Part shown: piece by piece, positions 7,092 to 16,506 of the stretch
How the letters are laid out: every line of letters begins with the position of its first letter
How positions within the stretch are numbered: the stretch's first letter is position 1
Source of the DNA: JAIQFL01 sp035295745
Lineage (GTDB): Bacteria > Acidobacteriota > Terriglobia > Bryobacterales > Bryobacteraceae
NCBI GenBank assembly: GCA_035295745.1
Contig: DATGIL010000076.1
Span: forward strand, 160,254 to 224,253
Length of the DNA: 64,000 bases
Direction: 5' to 3'
Notes under the pieces: model-generated
Database searches by the model: none
Told to the model about the DNA's origin: nothing
The model's input: the letters and a program-made list of their open reading frames with translations, nothing else
Position numbers and translations under genes: made by a program

Positions 7092-9512
7092 ATGCTGCAA
7101 CGGGCAGCGGTGTGCGCCTGGCTTGGTCTGCTGGCAGTCTCCGTCTACGGATTCTTCTCCCGCCACCTGGCGGATCAAACTATCTGGCAACCCTCCGGGG
7201 TGTACCGTTTCCTCGTTTTTCTGGGCATCGTATGCACTGCCGCTGCTATCATCATTGCACTTCGGCCACAGTTGATAGCGTCGGCCACTATCGCCGCCGT
7301 AGCCATCTATACCATTTGGTCCGTGGGGATTCTGCCGCCCATTGCGACCGCTTTCTTCCTCTTCGCGTGCTTTGTACTGGGGCGATTGCTCTTCCCCGTG
7401 ACCGACCTGCTGGCGCTCTTAGCGGGCATGAGCGTCTTCCTGTGGCTCACAAGCTTTCTTACGCATTTCCCTGTGAACTACCCGGCCACGTATCTCGGAA
7501 TATTCGGCGTTGTTCTCGCTATCAACCCCGCAACCACCAAAACGTGCGCCCTGCGGATCTGGAAGCTGTCACGGCCGTGGAAACTCTCGAGCCGATTCGA
7601 ATCCACCATGCTCGTCGTCGCACTGGTGCCTCTCCTGGCCCACTGGCTGGTCGCGTTGAAGCCGGAAATCAGTGCGGATGGCCTCTCCATGCATCTCGTG
7701 GTCCCCGCCTACGTCGCCGAACATCATCGATGGAGCTTCGATTTTCGCCATTTCGTGTGGGCAGTAATGCCGATGGGCGGTGTTTGGGGGTACACCGTTA
7801 CCTACCTTCTGGGAGGGGAATTCGCCGCGAAGTTGCTCAACGTGAGCCTTCTCGCGGTGATCTGCGCTCTGCTCTATCAATCGGCGGTGCGTTGGGTCGG
7901 CCGTTCGACCGCGTTTCTGCTGACCGCGCTTTTCGCCGCAACACCCATCGTGCAACTGGTCACCGGATCGCTGTTCATTGAGAATTTTTACGCCGCACTC
8001 TTCATGGGTGCGCTGGTGGCTCTGTGGGAATATCATTCCGCCAAATTGCGTCCCGCCTTACTGGTCTCGGCGCTGCTTTTGGGCTTCGCGCTTAGCGTGA
8101 AAATGACTGCGCTGCCGTTCGTGATTCCCGCCTTGTTGGTGGTCATCTGGGAAGCATGGCAAGTCTATCGGGCCGGCGACCGCAGATGGCTCGTGCTCTG
8201 CGTTCTGGTTGTCGCGATCGTCGCGCCGGCGCCCTATCTTTATGCCTGGTGGATGACAGGGAATCCTGCCTTTCCTTTCCTGAACAATCTTTTCCGCTCG
8301 CCCTACTTCTCGCAGGTCTTTAATCCTGACCCGCGCTTCAGCGAGCCATTAACCTGGCGCACTCTCTTTGACCTCACGTTCGAGACCCATCGCTACTGGG
8401 AAGGACAGGACGGCTCCGCCGGATTTCACCTGCTCTGGCTTTGTCCACTCGTCCTGCTCAAGATGCGCCGGCAATGGCGCTCGGTCGAATGGACGCTCGC
8501 CGGACTCGCCTTTGCGGGCTTACTGGCGGGACTGCTGCTCAAGCCGAACCTCCGTTACCTCTACCCGGCATTTCCGGTGATGACCCTGTCTCTGGCACTG
8601 ATCTTTCGCGATCTCTCCCCAGGCTTTCAAAACTTACTGCGCGCCAATTGCATTGCCTGTCTCGCTCTCAATCTCTGGTTTCTGCCCTCGTCCTCCTGGT
8701 ACGACAAGATGTTTTGCCTGAACCCTCTCGACCGACACGCCGCGGAGACCTATCTGGCCGCCAATGCGCCGGCCCGCCTTCTGATCGATCGATTGAACCG
8801 GCAGTATCCGGGAGAGCCGGCACTGTTCCTGACCACCACGGATATCGCGGGACTGCGCGGCGAAGCCTGGTCGGACGGCTGGCACTCCTACGAACTCAAC
8901 CAGCGCATCGAGAGGCAGCAAAATGAGACGGACGTCGCCCAATTGTTCCGCGAACTCGGCTTGCGACACTTCATCTATCCCAACCCCGCCGGCGGCACAC
9001 TGGTCCGTGAGGCACAGGTGCGCCGATACCTGGCCGACTTCACCGAACCCGAGGAAGATCGCGGGACCTTGCGTCTGGCGAAGCTAAAATCCTCGCCCGC
9101 CCTGCCTGACGACGCGCAAACTTCGGCGGCCCCTCCGGGCGAATATGACGATTTCGACGCCAGAATCCGCTTCCGCTCGCATTGGTCACACGACACCCAG
9201 TTCGCATCGGCCGCCCACCATTCGCTGACCTACTCAGATTTGCCCGGGGCCTCCTTTCGCTTCGAATTCCGGGGCTCCGCCGTTACCTGGATGTACACCA
9301 AGGCGATGAATCGGGGGATTGCCGAAATCTATATCGACGGGGTTCGCCGGGAGGACGTCGATCTCTACTCCCCCGCAGTAGCCTGGCAGTCGCGAACCGT
9401 CTTTGGCTGTCCCGGCCCTGGAGTTCACACCCTGGAGGTTCACATCTCCGGAAGGCACAACGCTGCCTCTTCCGGAGCGTACGTCGACGTCGACGAACTC
9501 GTGGTGCAGTGA
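7092..9512 (+). CDS. Large polytopic GT-C-like membrane protein with C-terminal beta-sandwich
   Basis: 806 residues from ATG 7092. An ATG at 6909 is in frame, but that extension would translate the repeat elements and has no membrane character. Residues about 5-560 hold a dozen or more hydrophobic helices. The acidic stretch around EISADGLSMH precedes a membrane helix, as in GT-C glycosyltransferases. The last 130 residues are soluble, with aromatic-rich beta strands (FRFEFRGSAVTWMYT, YIDGVRREDVDLYS), like a carbohydrate-binding beta-sandwich. Probable role: transfer or export of a glycan across the membrane, with the C-terminal domain outside. It ends exactly where the convergent GT2 gene ends. 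Confidence 0.72.
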   Translation: MLQRAAVCAWLGLLAVSVYGFFSRHLADQTIWQPSGVYRFLVFLGIVCTAAAIIIALRPQLIASATIAAVAIYTIWSVGILPPIATAFFLFACFVLGRLLFPVTDLLALLAGMSVFLWLTSFLTHFPVNYPATYLGIFGVVLAINPATTKTCALRIWKLSRPWKLSSRFESTMLVVALVPLLAHWLVALKPEISADGLSMHLVVPAYVAEHHRWSFDFRHFVWAVMPMGGVWGYTVTYLLGGEFAAKLLNVSLLAVICALLYQSAVRWVGRSTAFLLTALFAATPIVQLVTGSLFIENFYAALFMGALVALWEYHSAKLRPALLVSALLLGFALSVKMTALPFVIPALLVVIWEAWQVYRAGDRRWLVLCVLVVAIVAPAPYLYAWWMTGNPAFPFLNNLFRSPYFSQVFNPDPRFSEPLTWRTLFDLTFETHRYWEGQDGSAGFHLLWLCPLVLLKMRRQWRSVEWTLAGLAFAGLLAGLLLKPNLRYLYPAFPVMTLSLALIFRDLSPGFQNLLRANCIACLALNLWFLPSSSWYDKMFCLNPLDRHAAETYLAANAPARLLIDRLNRQYPGEPALFLTTTDIAGLRGEAWSDGWHSYELNQRIERQQNETDVAQLFRELGLRHFIYPNPAGGTLVREAQVRRYLADFTEPEEDRGTLRLAKLKSSPALPDDAQTSAAPPGEYDDFDARIRFRSHWSHDTQFASAAHHSLTYSDLPGASFRFEFRGSAVTWMYTKAMNRGIAEIYIDGVRREDVDLYSPAVAWQSRTVFGCPGPGVHTLEVHISGRHNAASSGAYVDVDELVVQ

Positions 9513-10268
9513 CTACTTGGGGACATGGGCGACGGCTCGGGCCGCCTTGGGAAGAGTGCTGCGGACGAAAGTGCGGCGGGGGACGAACCGGTAGCGGATC
9601 AGGGTCCACAGCGCTTCGAACCCATCACGCGCGCGAATCTTCTTGCCCTCGGCGACTCCGCGGGCAAAATAGCTGATCGGGACTTCGTGAATACGGCATC
9701 CCAGACGCCGCAGCTTGGCAGTCACCTCGGGGCAGAATTCGAAACGCCTGCACCGCAGGCTGAGTTGGCGGAGCACACCCGCGCGGAACGCCTTGTAGGC
9801 TGTAGCCTCGTCGGTAATGTTTGCGCGATACAGGAGATTTGCCGCGACCGCCAGAATGCGGTTGGCAATTCGATTCCGAGCCGCCATGCCGGCAGGTCGA
9901 CCCAGAAACCGCGATCCGTAAACTACATCTGCCTGGCCGTTGACAATTGGCTCGAGCAGTTTGTAGTAGTCGCTTGGATCGTACTCCAGATCCCCGTCCT
10001 GGACTATGATTATGTCGCCGGATGCTATTTCGATGCCCTTGCGGAGCGCCGCGCCCTTACCGGAATTCTGCGGCGAGTAGTGGCCCAACACGAGTCCCGC
10101 CTGTACCTCCTCGCCGATCATCTGGGTGGTGCCATCGGTCGATCCGTCGTCCACCACAATGATCTCTTTCGAGCAGCCTGGGGGAAGGGGAGCTTGGCGA
10201 ACCCGTTCCAGGACCCGTTTGAGAGTTCGGAATTCGTTGTAAACGGGAATGATGACGGACACCTTCAT
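9513..10268 (-). CDS. Family 2 glycosyltransferase (polyprenyl-phosphate hexose synthase-like)
   Basis: 251 residues. It begins MKVSVIIPVYNE, a typical GT2 nucleotide-sugar site, followed by VVDDGSTDGT and the metal-binding Q-D-G-D at about residue 90-96, then SGKGAALRKG and YGSRFLG. This pattern matches DPM1-type dolichyl/undecaprenyl-phosphate sugar synthases, which make the lipid-linked donors used by GT-C enzymes such as the two neighbours. No C-terminal membrane helices are present. Start ATG 10268. The stop codon abuts that of the convergent gene with no intervening base. Confidence 0.88.
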   Translation of the reverse strand: MKVSVIIPVYNEFRTLKRVLERVRQAPLPPGCSKEIIVVDDGSTDGTTQMIGEEVQAGLVLGHYSPQNSGKGAALRKGIEIASGDIIIVQDGDLEYDPSDYYKLLEPIVNGQADVVYGSRFLGRPAGMAARNRIANRILAVAANLLYRANITDEATAYKAFRAGVLRQLSLRCRRFEFCPEVTAKLRRLGCRIHEVPISYFARGVAEGKKIRARDGFEALWTLIRYRFVPRRTFVRSTLPKAARAVAHVPK

Positions 10269-10400
10269 GGGCGACCAAAGGCTTGCTGCAACATCCGTGC
10301 TTTTGCCAGAATAGCAGCCTTGGCGAAGGGTGCCGGAGGCCTTCCAAAATCCATAGTTTACAAGCTTTACTGGTCCGACCTTTCATAAAATGAACCCGAA

Positions 10401-10435
10401 AACGAAAACGCTTACTTTTTCGCGACGTTTTCGTT
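10401..10435. promoter_or_regulatory. Perfect 10-bp inverted repeat upstream of the TonB receptor
   Basis: AACGAAAACG (10401-10410) and CGTTTTCGTT (10426-10435) are exact reverse complements separated by 15 bp. It sits 82 bp before the receptor start in an AT-richer patch within the 249-bp divergent gap shared with the GT2 gene. It could be a repressor or activator binding site. It is not a terminator, because no T tract follows a compact stem. Confidence 0.5.
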
Positions 10436-10517
10436 AAAACTAGTTGATTCCCACTATTCCGAAGTGATAGTATCCATCCCAGTCCATCCTGCCAAGGTTT
10501 GCAGAATAGGAGGGGAA

Positions 10518-13500
10518 ATGAACTGCCTCAAGGGCCTACGACTCGCCCTGTTAGCTCTCGTCGCCGCCAGCACGGTCTTCGCGCAGCGCGATCTCTCAAC
10601 TCTCGCCGGTACCATCAGCGATTCATCCGGCGGCGTAGTAGTCAATGCAAAAGTGACCATCACGGAAGTAGCCACCGGACAGGTGTACTCGATCCTGACG
10701 AACAATCTGGGCGAGTTTGTGCGCCCTGCGTTGAAACCGTCCACCTACACCGTCAGTGTGAGCGCCCCCGGATTCAAAACTTCCGAACAAAAAGACATTC
10801 TGTTGACGGCTGGAGAACGAACCGGTATCAACATCACTCTAACGGTTGGCGACGTCGGGCAGACTGTCGAGGTGGCGGCATCCGCTCCTTTGCTGCAGAC
10901 GGAAAGCACGCAAGTGGGCGCCGACCTTAACAGCAAGACGGTGACCGACGTTCCTCTCGGCGGCACTCGCAATCTGGCCTACCTGGCGCGACTCACGCCG
11001 GGCGTGGTACCTGCGGAACCGGGCGCGCGCGACTCCGCCAATGGCGGCTTCTCGGCCAACGGAGTCCGCTCGAACGGGCAGAACAACTTCTTGCTGAACG
11101 GTGTCGACAACAACATCAACACCATCGACTTCCTGAACCAGACTTCGTATGCGATCGGGCCGGCTATCGATGCGGTGAGCGAAATCAGCATCCAGACCAA
11201 CGGCTACAACGCAGAGTACGGGCGCGCGGCGGGCGGCGTGATCAACGTGACGCTGAAGTCGGGCACCAACGCGCTGCACGGCAGCCTGTACGAGTACCTG
11301 GCGAATAAGGACCTCGACGCCAACACCTGGTCGAACAATCGCGCCGGTGCGATTCGCGGGCCTTTCGTGCAGAATCAGTTCGGGGCCACGGGTGGCGGAC
11401 CGATCCGCAAGAATCGGCTCTTCATCTTCGGCGACTATCAGGGCACGCGCATCGCCGATTCCGGCGGTTCGGTTCCCAACCTCGGCTACTCCGGATACAC
11501 GACAATTCCCACGGCTGCGATGAAGAGCGGAAACTTTTCCAGTCTCCTCGGCACCAGCTACACTGGCACCGATGTGAACGGGCAGCCGATCAGCATCCAG
11601 AAGGGCGCCATTTACGATCCGCAGTCGACCGTTTATCAGACGAACTCGGCCGGCATTCAAATTCCGGTATCGCGGACGATGTTCCCCGGGAACGTTATTC
11701 CCGCGAGCAGGATGGATCCGGCATGGTCGAAGATCATGCAGCTCTATCCGAACCCGAATCAGCCAGTCATCACGGGCAATGCGCCGACCAACGACTACTA
11801 CTACAACACCGTCGGCGGATTGACGACAGATCAGGGCGACGCTCGCGTAGATTATCGTCTCAGCGATAAGGACAGCTTGTTCGGTTCGTTGAGCTGGTCC
11901 AACACTTCGAAGACGGATGGTGCTCCGCTGCCTGGCGCTCTCGATGACACCGGCTTTAATGGCGCGGGCGAAATCGATCTCAGCCGCAATGGGCAGATCA
12001 GCTACACGCACGTATGGAGCCCGAGCCTGGTTACCGAGAGCCGCGTCGGATTCACGCGACTGGTCACCTCGCGCATCGGCGCCAATCCCGGCACGGATCT
12101 GTTCCAGCAGTTTGGCATCGGCGGCTATAATCCGACCACTGCTGCGGCCAACAACGGCGGACTACCGCAGATTGGTTTCTCCAACGGTTATCCGACGGTC
12201 GGCGCGACAGACTGGGTTCCCACCAAGGAATACAACAATGTGTGGGACTTTGTGCAGAACGTGGCGTTGAGCAAAGGCGCGCACGCCTACAAGTTCGGGT
12301 TTGAGTTCCGTTCTGTGAAGTTCCCCTTCTTCCAGGTTCCCGATCCTCACGGCAACATCGGCTTCAGCAACAATGAAACGGCATTCCCCTCGGGCAATTC
12401 CGCGTCGAACGGCAGCAGCGTCAGCAGTCTGACCGGTGACGCCATGGCGTCGGCGCTGTTAGGTGTGGTGGACAGCGGCAACATCTCGACCACCAACTTT
12501 GTTTCGTCTCAGAAAGTCGCCTATGCCGGTTACGCACAGGACGATTGGAAGGTAAGCTCGCGGCTCACCGTGAACCTTGGCGTCCGCTATGAGTTGTGGT
12601 CGCCCATCGGCGAGCGCTTCGGGCGCCAGGCGAACTACAACATTCAGACCAACACCCTTTACATCCCGCAGGGCAACAATTGCCAATCGCCGCTGCCTCC
12701 GAATTTCGGCGCTCTGTTCCCGACGGTACAGGTAGATCGCTGCAACGTATCGAACTATCTGATCCCGTGGGACAAGACGGATTTTGGACCGCGCGTCGGC
12801 CTCGCGTATCGCGTGATGAACAAGACCGTGATCCGCGTTGGGTATGGCATCTTCTACGGCGGCGAGGAGAATCAGGGTGGCAGCCCGAACCGCGGTGAAG
12901 GCGTGCCGTTCAACGAAACAGTAAACCTCATCCGCTATCAGGGCAACAGCACCTTTGTTGGCGTCAGCCAGCCCCAGTGCTTCAATTGCTACTTCTTCAC
13001 CAACGGCTTCTCGGGTGGATATCCGCTGAGCCCCTTCACGCTGAATGCCGGCGTTTCCATGCGCAGCGTCGATAACAACTTCCGCAACCCGCTGGTGCAC
13101 AAGTGGAATTTAGTCGTGCAGCGAGAACTGCCGTGGGATATGGCTCTCGAAGTTGGATACGAGGGCAATCACTCGGCTCACCAATTGATCCTGTGGAACG
13201 CCGACCCGTACCCGAACCTGGGCACCTTCAACACGGCCATCACCTCGGGGAGCCTGCAGGAGATCCAACCGGCGTGCTCCACTTGCCAGTCCATCGGCAA
13301 TGGCCTGTCGAGCACCTCGAGCTTCACCTGGGGCAATTATGCCGCCGGTTCGGTGAAACTCGAGAAGCGCTTCAGCCGAGGCCTGCAGTTCCTGACCTCC
13401 TATGTCTGGAGCCACTCGATGTCGATCGGCAACACCCCGCTGAGTGGCAACACCTCCATCCTCGATCAGACCAACTACAACACGTCCTATGCCAGCTCCC

Positions 13501-14102
13501 CCTGGGATATCCGGCATAGCTTGACCACCAGCTTCAACTACGAGCTGCCCTTCGGCCGTGGCAAGCATTTTGGCAACAGCATGAACCGCGTTGCCGACGC
13601 AGTGGTCGGCGGTTGGCAGATGAACGGCATTCTCACTCTCCGCACGGGCATTCCGTACACCCTCTCAGGTACGAGCTGCCATGGTGTGTGGAGCAAGTGC
13701 ATGCCCGACTACGTTCCGGGCTACACGGGGAACGGCAACACGCCTCCTCCGGGCGGCCGTACGGACAACGAATACTTCGACATCAACAACTACCAGGTTG
13801 CCTTCTCCAATCAGGCTGCGGGCATTGCGACCGGCGGCAACGTCGGACTGCAGACCATGACTGGGCCGCCGACGAAGACGATGGACTTCTCCATCTTCAA
13901 GAACTTCAAGATGTCTGAGAAGTTCAACTTGCAGTTCCGGGCAGAAGCGATCAATCTCTCCAACTTCGCGGTGCTGAATACGCCTGACGGAAGTTTGGGG
14001 GATGCCAAGTCGCTCGGCGGGAACGGCAACTTCGGTGTGATCACGAGCGGAGTCACCGGAACTGAGCGGCACGTTCAGTTCTCTCTCCGGTTGTGGTTCT
14101 AA
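10518..14102 (+). CDS. TonB-dependent outer-membrane receptor, Oar-like
   Basis: 1194 residues from ATG 10518. The start is fixed by AGGAGGGG at 10508-10515 and by the signal peptide ending AASTVFAQ. Residues about 25-110 form a carboxypeptidase-regulatory-like beta-sandwich (LAGTISDSSGGVVVNAKVTI). A plug domain follows (NGVRSNGQNNFLLNGVDNN), then a long beta-barrel that ends in the aromatic outer-membrane signature FSLRLWF. This is the large family that fills acidobacterial genomes, presumed to import oligosaccharides or other bulky substrates with TonB energy. A perfect inverted repeat lies upstream and a strong terminator downstream, so it is probably monocistronic. The GH3 glucosidase next door is convergent, and a functional link is only plausible. 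Confidence 0.93.
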   Translation: MNCLKGLRLALLALVAASTVFAQRDLSTLAGTISDSSGGVVVNAKVTITEVATGQVYSILTNNLGEFVRPALKPSTYTVSVSAPGFKTSEQKDILLTAGERTGINITLTVGDVGQTVEVAASAPLLQTESTQVGADLNSKTVTDVPLGGTRNLAYLARLTPGVVPAEPGARDSANGGFSANGVRSNGQNNFLLNGVDNNINTIDFLNQTSYAIGPAIDAVSEISIQTNGYNAEYGRAAGGVINVTLKSGTNALHGSLYEYLANKDLDANTWSNNRAGAIRGPFVQNQFGATGGGPIRKNRLFIFGDYQGTRIADSGGSVPNLGYSGYTTIPTAAMKSGNFSSLLGTSYTGTDVNGQPISIQKGAIYDPQSTVYQTNSAGIQIPVSRTMFPGNVIPASRMDPAWSKIMQLYPNPNQPVITGNAPTNDYYYNTVGGLTTDQGDARVDYRLSDKDSLFGSLSWSNTSKTDGAPLPGALDDTGFNGAGEIDLSRNGQISYTHVWSPSLVTESRVGFTRLVTSRIGANPGTDLFQQFGIGGYNPTTAAANNGGLPQIGFSNGYPTVGATDWVPTKEYNNVWDFVQNVALSKGAHAYKFGFEFRSVKFPFFQVPDPHGNIGFSNNETAFPSGNSASNGSSVSSLTGDAMASALLGVVDSGNISTTNFVSSQKVAYAGYAQDDWKVSSRLTVNLGVRYELWSPIGERFGRQANYNIQTNTLYIPQGNNCQSPLPPNFGALFPTVQVDRCNVSNYLIPWDKTDFGPRVGLAYRVMNKTVIRVGYGIFYGGEENQGGSPNRGEGVPFNETVNLIRYQGNSTFVGVSQPQCFNCYFFTNGFSGGYPLSPFTLNAGVSMRSVDNNFRNPLVHKWNLVVQRELPWDMALEVGYEGNHSAHQLILWNADPYPNLGTFNTAITSGSLQEIQPACSTCQSIGNGLSSTSSFTWGNYAAGSVKLEKRFSRGLQFLTSYVWSHSMSIGNTPLSGNTSILDQTNYNTSYASSPWDIRHSLTTSFNYELPFGRGKHFGNSMNRVADAVVGGWQMNGILTLRTGIPYTLSGTSCHGVWSKCMPDYVPGYTGNGNTPPPGGRTDNEYFDINNYQVAFSNQAAGIATGGNVGLQTMTGPPTKTMDFSIFKNFKMSEKFNLQFRAEAINLSNFAVLNTPDGSLGDAKSLGGNGNFGVITSGVTGTERHVQFSLRLWF

Positions 14103-14130
14103 CTTCCTCCTGGATTCCAGGTAGAAACTA

Positions 14131-14160
14131 AAAAACGGCCCGCTTCGGCGGGCCGTTTTT
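14131..14160. terminator. Strong bidirectional intrinsic terminator
   Basis: A 13-bp perfect stem (14131-14143 with 14148-14160) closes a TTCG tetraloop and is flanked by A5 and T5. It works in either direction and lies between the convergent TonB receptor (stop 14102) and GH3 glucosidase (stop at 14194). Confidence 0.95.
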
Positions 14161-14193
14161 CTTTTGTCCGATTGAAGTCTGATCGCGTGTTCT

Positions 14194-16035
14194 TCAGTAC
14201 TTCAAGCCGTATCCGACCTTAAATAACGGATCGTACTTGGCGCTGTGGATATTGATCGGAACCTGCGCCATCGATTTTGGCCACGAGAACGAGAGCTTGC
14301 CGGTGGGCGCGTAGTCTCCAAAGAGCACGTCCGCCACACCTTGTCCCTCGGTACCCGGCAGCCAGGCTGCCACCACCGCCTCTGAGCGATCCAAAGCCTC
14401 TCCCAGAATCATCGGACGCCCCGAGATCAGGACGACCACAACCGGAATCCCGGCAGACTTCATATTCTGGAACGCATCCATATCTTCCTTTGCCAGCGAA
14501 AGGTCGGCGCGGTCGCCGTCGAACTCGGCGTATGGCTTCTCGCCGATCACCAGCACTCCCAGGTCGGCGCCCGCAGCACCAGTGCCGTCATTGGAATACG
14601 TCACTCGCGTGTCCTTCGACACCGTGTGCTGAATCGCCGCGAGTATGGTGGTTCCGCCAGGCGTTGCGTCTCCACTCTGCCCCTGCCAGGAGATCGTCCA
14701 TCCGCCGCACTGATTCCCCATATCGTCTGCATTCTTGCCGGCCACGTGGATCCGGGCGGCCTTCTTGGAGATCGGCAGGATCTTGCGGTCGTTCTTCAAC
14801 AGCACAATCGATTCGCGTACGGCCTGTCGGGCGACCTCACGGTGCTCCGGAGAGCCGAAGCCCTTTTGTAAACTCCGATCGGCCAGTTGCGACCGTTTCG
14901 GATCCATCAGTCCAGCAGCGAATTTAACACGCAGAATCCGGGTCACGGCATCGTCTATGCGCGACATGGGAACTTTGCCCTCATTCACCAGCGCTTTCAG
15001 GTCGGTAATGAATTCAAGGTATTTCGTTGGCACCATAGCCATGTCCATGCCGGCGTTGATCGAGATACCGATCGCTTCCTTGAAGTCCTTGCTGAGTTGA
15101 TCGATGGCATTGTAGTCCGAGATCAGGAAGCCTTCGAAACCGAGCTCCTGCTTCAGGATCTCGGTGAGCAGCCGCTTGCTGGCCGAGCACTTCACTCCGT
15201 TCCAACTGTTGTACGACGGCATGATAGTGCCCACACCAGCCTCGATTGCGGTGATATATCCCTGCAGGTGGAGTTTGCGGAGAGTGGCCTCATCGACGCG
15301 CGTGTCGCCCTGATCGAGACCCTTGCCGCCGCGTGCGGTACCAAAGGTGGTGCCGCCATCGCCGACGTAGTGCTTGGCGCACGCCACCACCGCCAGGGGG
15401 TCCGACAAATCGTCGCCTTGAAAGCCGCGAACCGCTGGGCCCGCCAGCGATCGCACGATCCGCGGGTCTTCTGAAAAGCCTTCATAGCTTCGGCCCCATC
15501 GAATGTCCTGGGGCGCCGCAACACACGGACTGAACGCCCACTGAATTCCCGTCGCGCGAACTTCCAGGGCGGTGATGCGCTCGACCTTTTCAACGAGCGC
15601 CGGGTTCCGGGTGCAGCCGAGCCCGATCTCGTGGGGAAAGATTACGGCGCCAAGCACGTTATTGTGGCCGTGCACGGCGTCGACGCCATAGAGGATGGGG
15701 ATCTTGAGGCGAGACTTCTGGGTGTGCTGCTGCAGACGGTCATAGAGGTCGGTCCAGGCCTTCAGGCTGTTGCCTTCTTTCGGGTCGGAACTGCCGCCGC
15801 TGAAAACCGACCCCAGCGCCAGATTCTCAATATCGGCAGGATCTTTTAAGGCGTCCTGCTCGGCCTGAGTCATCTGCCCGATCTTTTCGTCGAGCGTCAT
15901 TTGAGCCAGAATCGGCTTGATCTGGGGATCAAACGAGGACAGAGCTTTCGGTTTGGGAGGTGCAAACCCCAGGAGTAGGCATCCCAGGGAAGCGCAAGCC
16001 AGCACCAATGCAACGCGGTAAGACTTGGTCATCAC
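14194..16035 (-). CDS. Secreted glycoside hydrolase family 3 beta-glucosidase
   Basis: 613 residues. GTG at 16035 is followed immediately by ATG at 16032; AAAGG lies a few bases upstream, so either may be used. A hydrophobic N-terminus (VALVLACASLGCLLLG) indicates export. The (beta/alpha)8 domain shows GVDAVHGHN and KHYVGDGG, and the catalytic nucleophile is Asp307 in GFLISDYNA. The second alpha/beta-sandwich domain (about 400-610) contributes the rest of the site, ending in SFSWPKS and the typical V-G-Y-G-L-K-Y C-terminus. Expected to release glucose from beta-glucosides in the periplasm. It shares the terminator at 14131 with the TonB receptor. Confidence 0.94.
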   Translation of the reverse strand: MMTKSYRVALVLACASLGCLLLGFAPPKPKALSSFDPQIKPILAQMTLDEKIGQMTQAEQDALKDPADIENLALGSVFSGGSSDPKEGNSLKAWTDLYDRLQQHTQKSRLKIPILYGVDAVHGHNNVLGAVIFPHEIGLGCTRNPALVEKVERITALEVRATGIQWAFSPCVAAPQDIRWGRSYEGFSEDPRIVRSLAGPAVRGFQGDDLSDPLAVVACAKHYVGDGGTTFGTARGGKGLDQGDTRVDEATLRKLHLQGYITAIEAGVGTIMPSYNSWNGVKCSASKRLLTEILKQELGFEGFLISDYNAIDQLSKDFKEAIGISINAGMDMAMVPTKYLEFITDLKALVNEGKVPMSRIDDAVTRILRVKFAAGLMDPKRSQLADRSLQKGFGSPEHREVARQAVRESIVLLKNDRKILPISKKAARIHVAGKNADDMGNQCGGWTISWQGQSGDATPGGTTILAAIQHTVSKDTRVTYSNDGTGAAGADLGVLVIGEKPYAEFDGDRADLSLAKEDMDAFQNMKSAGIPVVVVLISGRPMILGEALDRSEAVVAAWLPGTEGQGVADVLFGDYAPTGKLSFSWPKSMAQVPINIHSAKYDPLFKVGYGLKY

Positions 16036-16099
16036 CAGACACCTTTATCATGTTTCGCAGGTCGTGAGGTACGCTTTAGGCTTGTCACTGGTCTCCACC

Positions 16100-16407
16100 A
16101 TCGCCCAGGATCTCCGTTAGGCCGTCCACGGTCTTCGCAAAAATCTCCCGTTTGCGGCAGTCGCAATCGGCACGTTCGCCCTGGCAATCGGCGCCAACAC
16201 CGCGATCTTCTCAGTGTTCGACGCTGCCATGCTGCGTTCGGGCGCTTGTATGCAGGCCTGCTGTTCGGCGTGAAGCCCTCCGACCCCGCGACATTTGCGG
16301 GCGTGACGGCCGTGCTGGTTTCGGTGGCATTGGCTGCGAGTTACACACCGGCGGCTCGCGCCACACGAGTGGATCCGGCAGTGGTGTTGCGCTCCGGAAG
16401 GGCGTAA
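16100..16407 (+). pseudogene. Internally deleted ADOP permease relic
   Basis: Two ends of an acidobacterial ADOP permease are joined with the roughly 700-codon middle missing. From 16100 one frame reads an N-terminus (AQDLR, stop, AVHGLRKN, then GTFALAIGANTAIFSVFDAA). A TAG stands where the family has Tyr in the conserved D-L-R-Y start. Near 16240 a different frame gives the C-terminus (YAGLLFGVKPSDPATF, AARATRVDPAVVLR) and its stop at 16405-16407. Deletion, frameshift and stop make it clearly dead. An intact relative is at 57128-59542. Confidence 0.85.
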
Positions 16408-16506
16408 GAGACACTCCCTCACGGTCGGGGCTCGTAGGCTACCCAAATAATGTCCCCTGCGATACGTGTGCTTGCGAGCCGCGCGTCTGAGCAAGCGTTA
16501 CAACCT

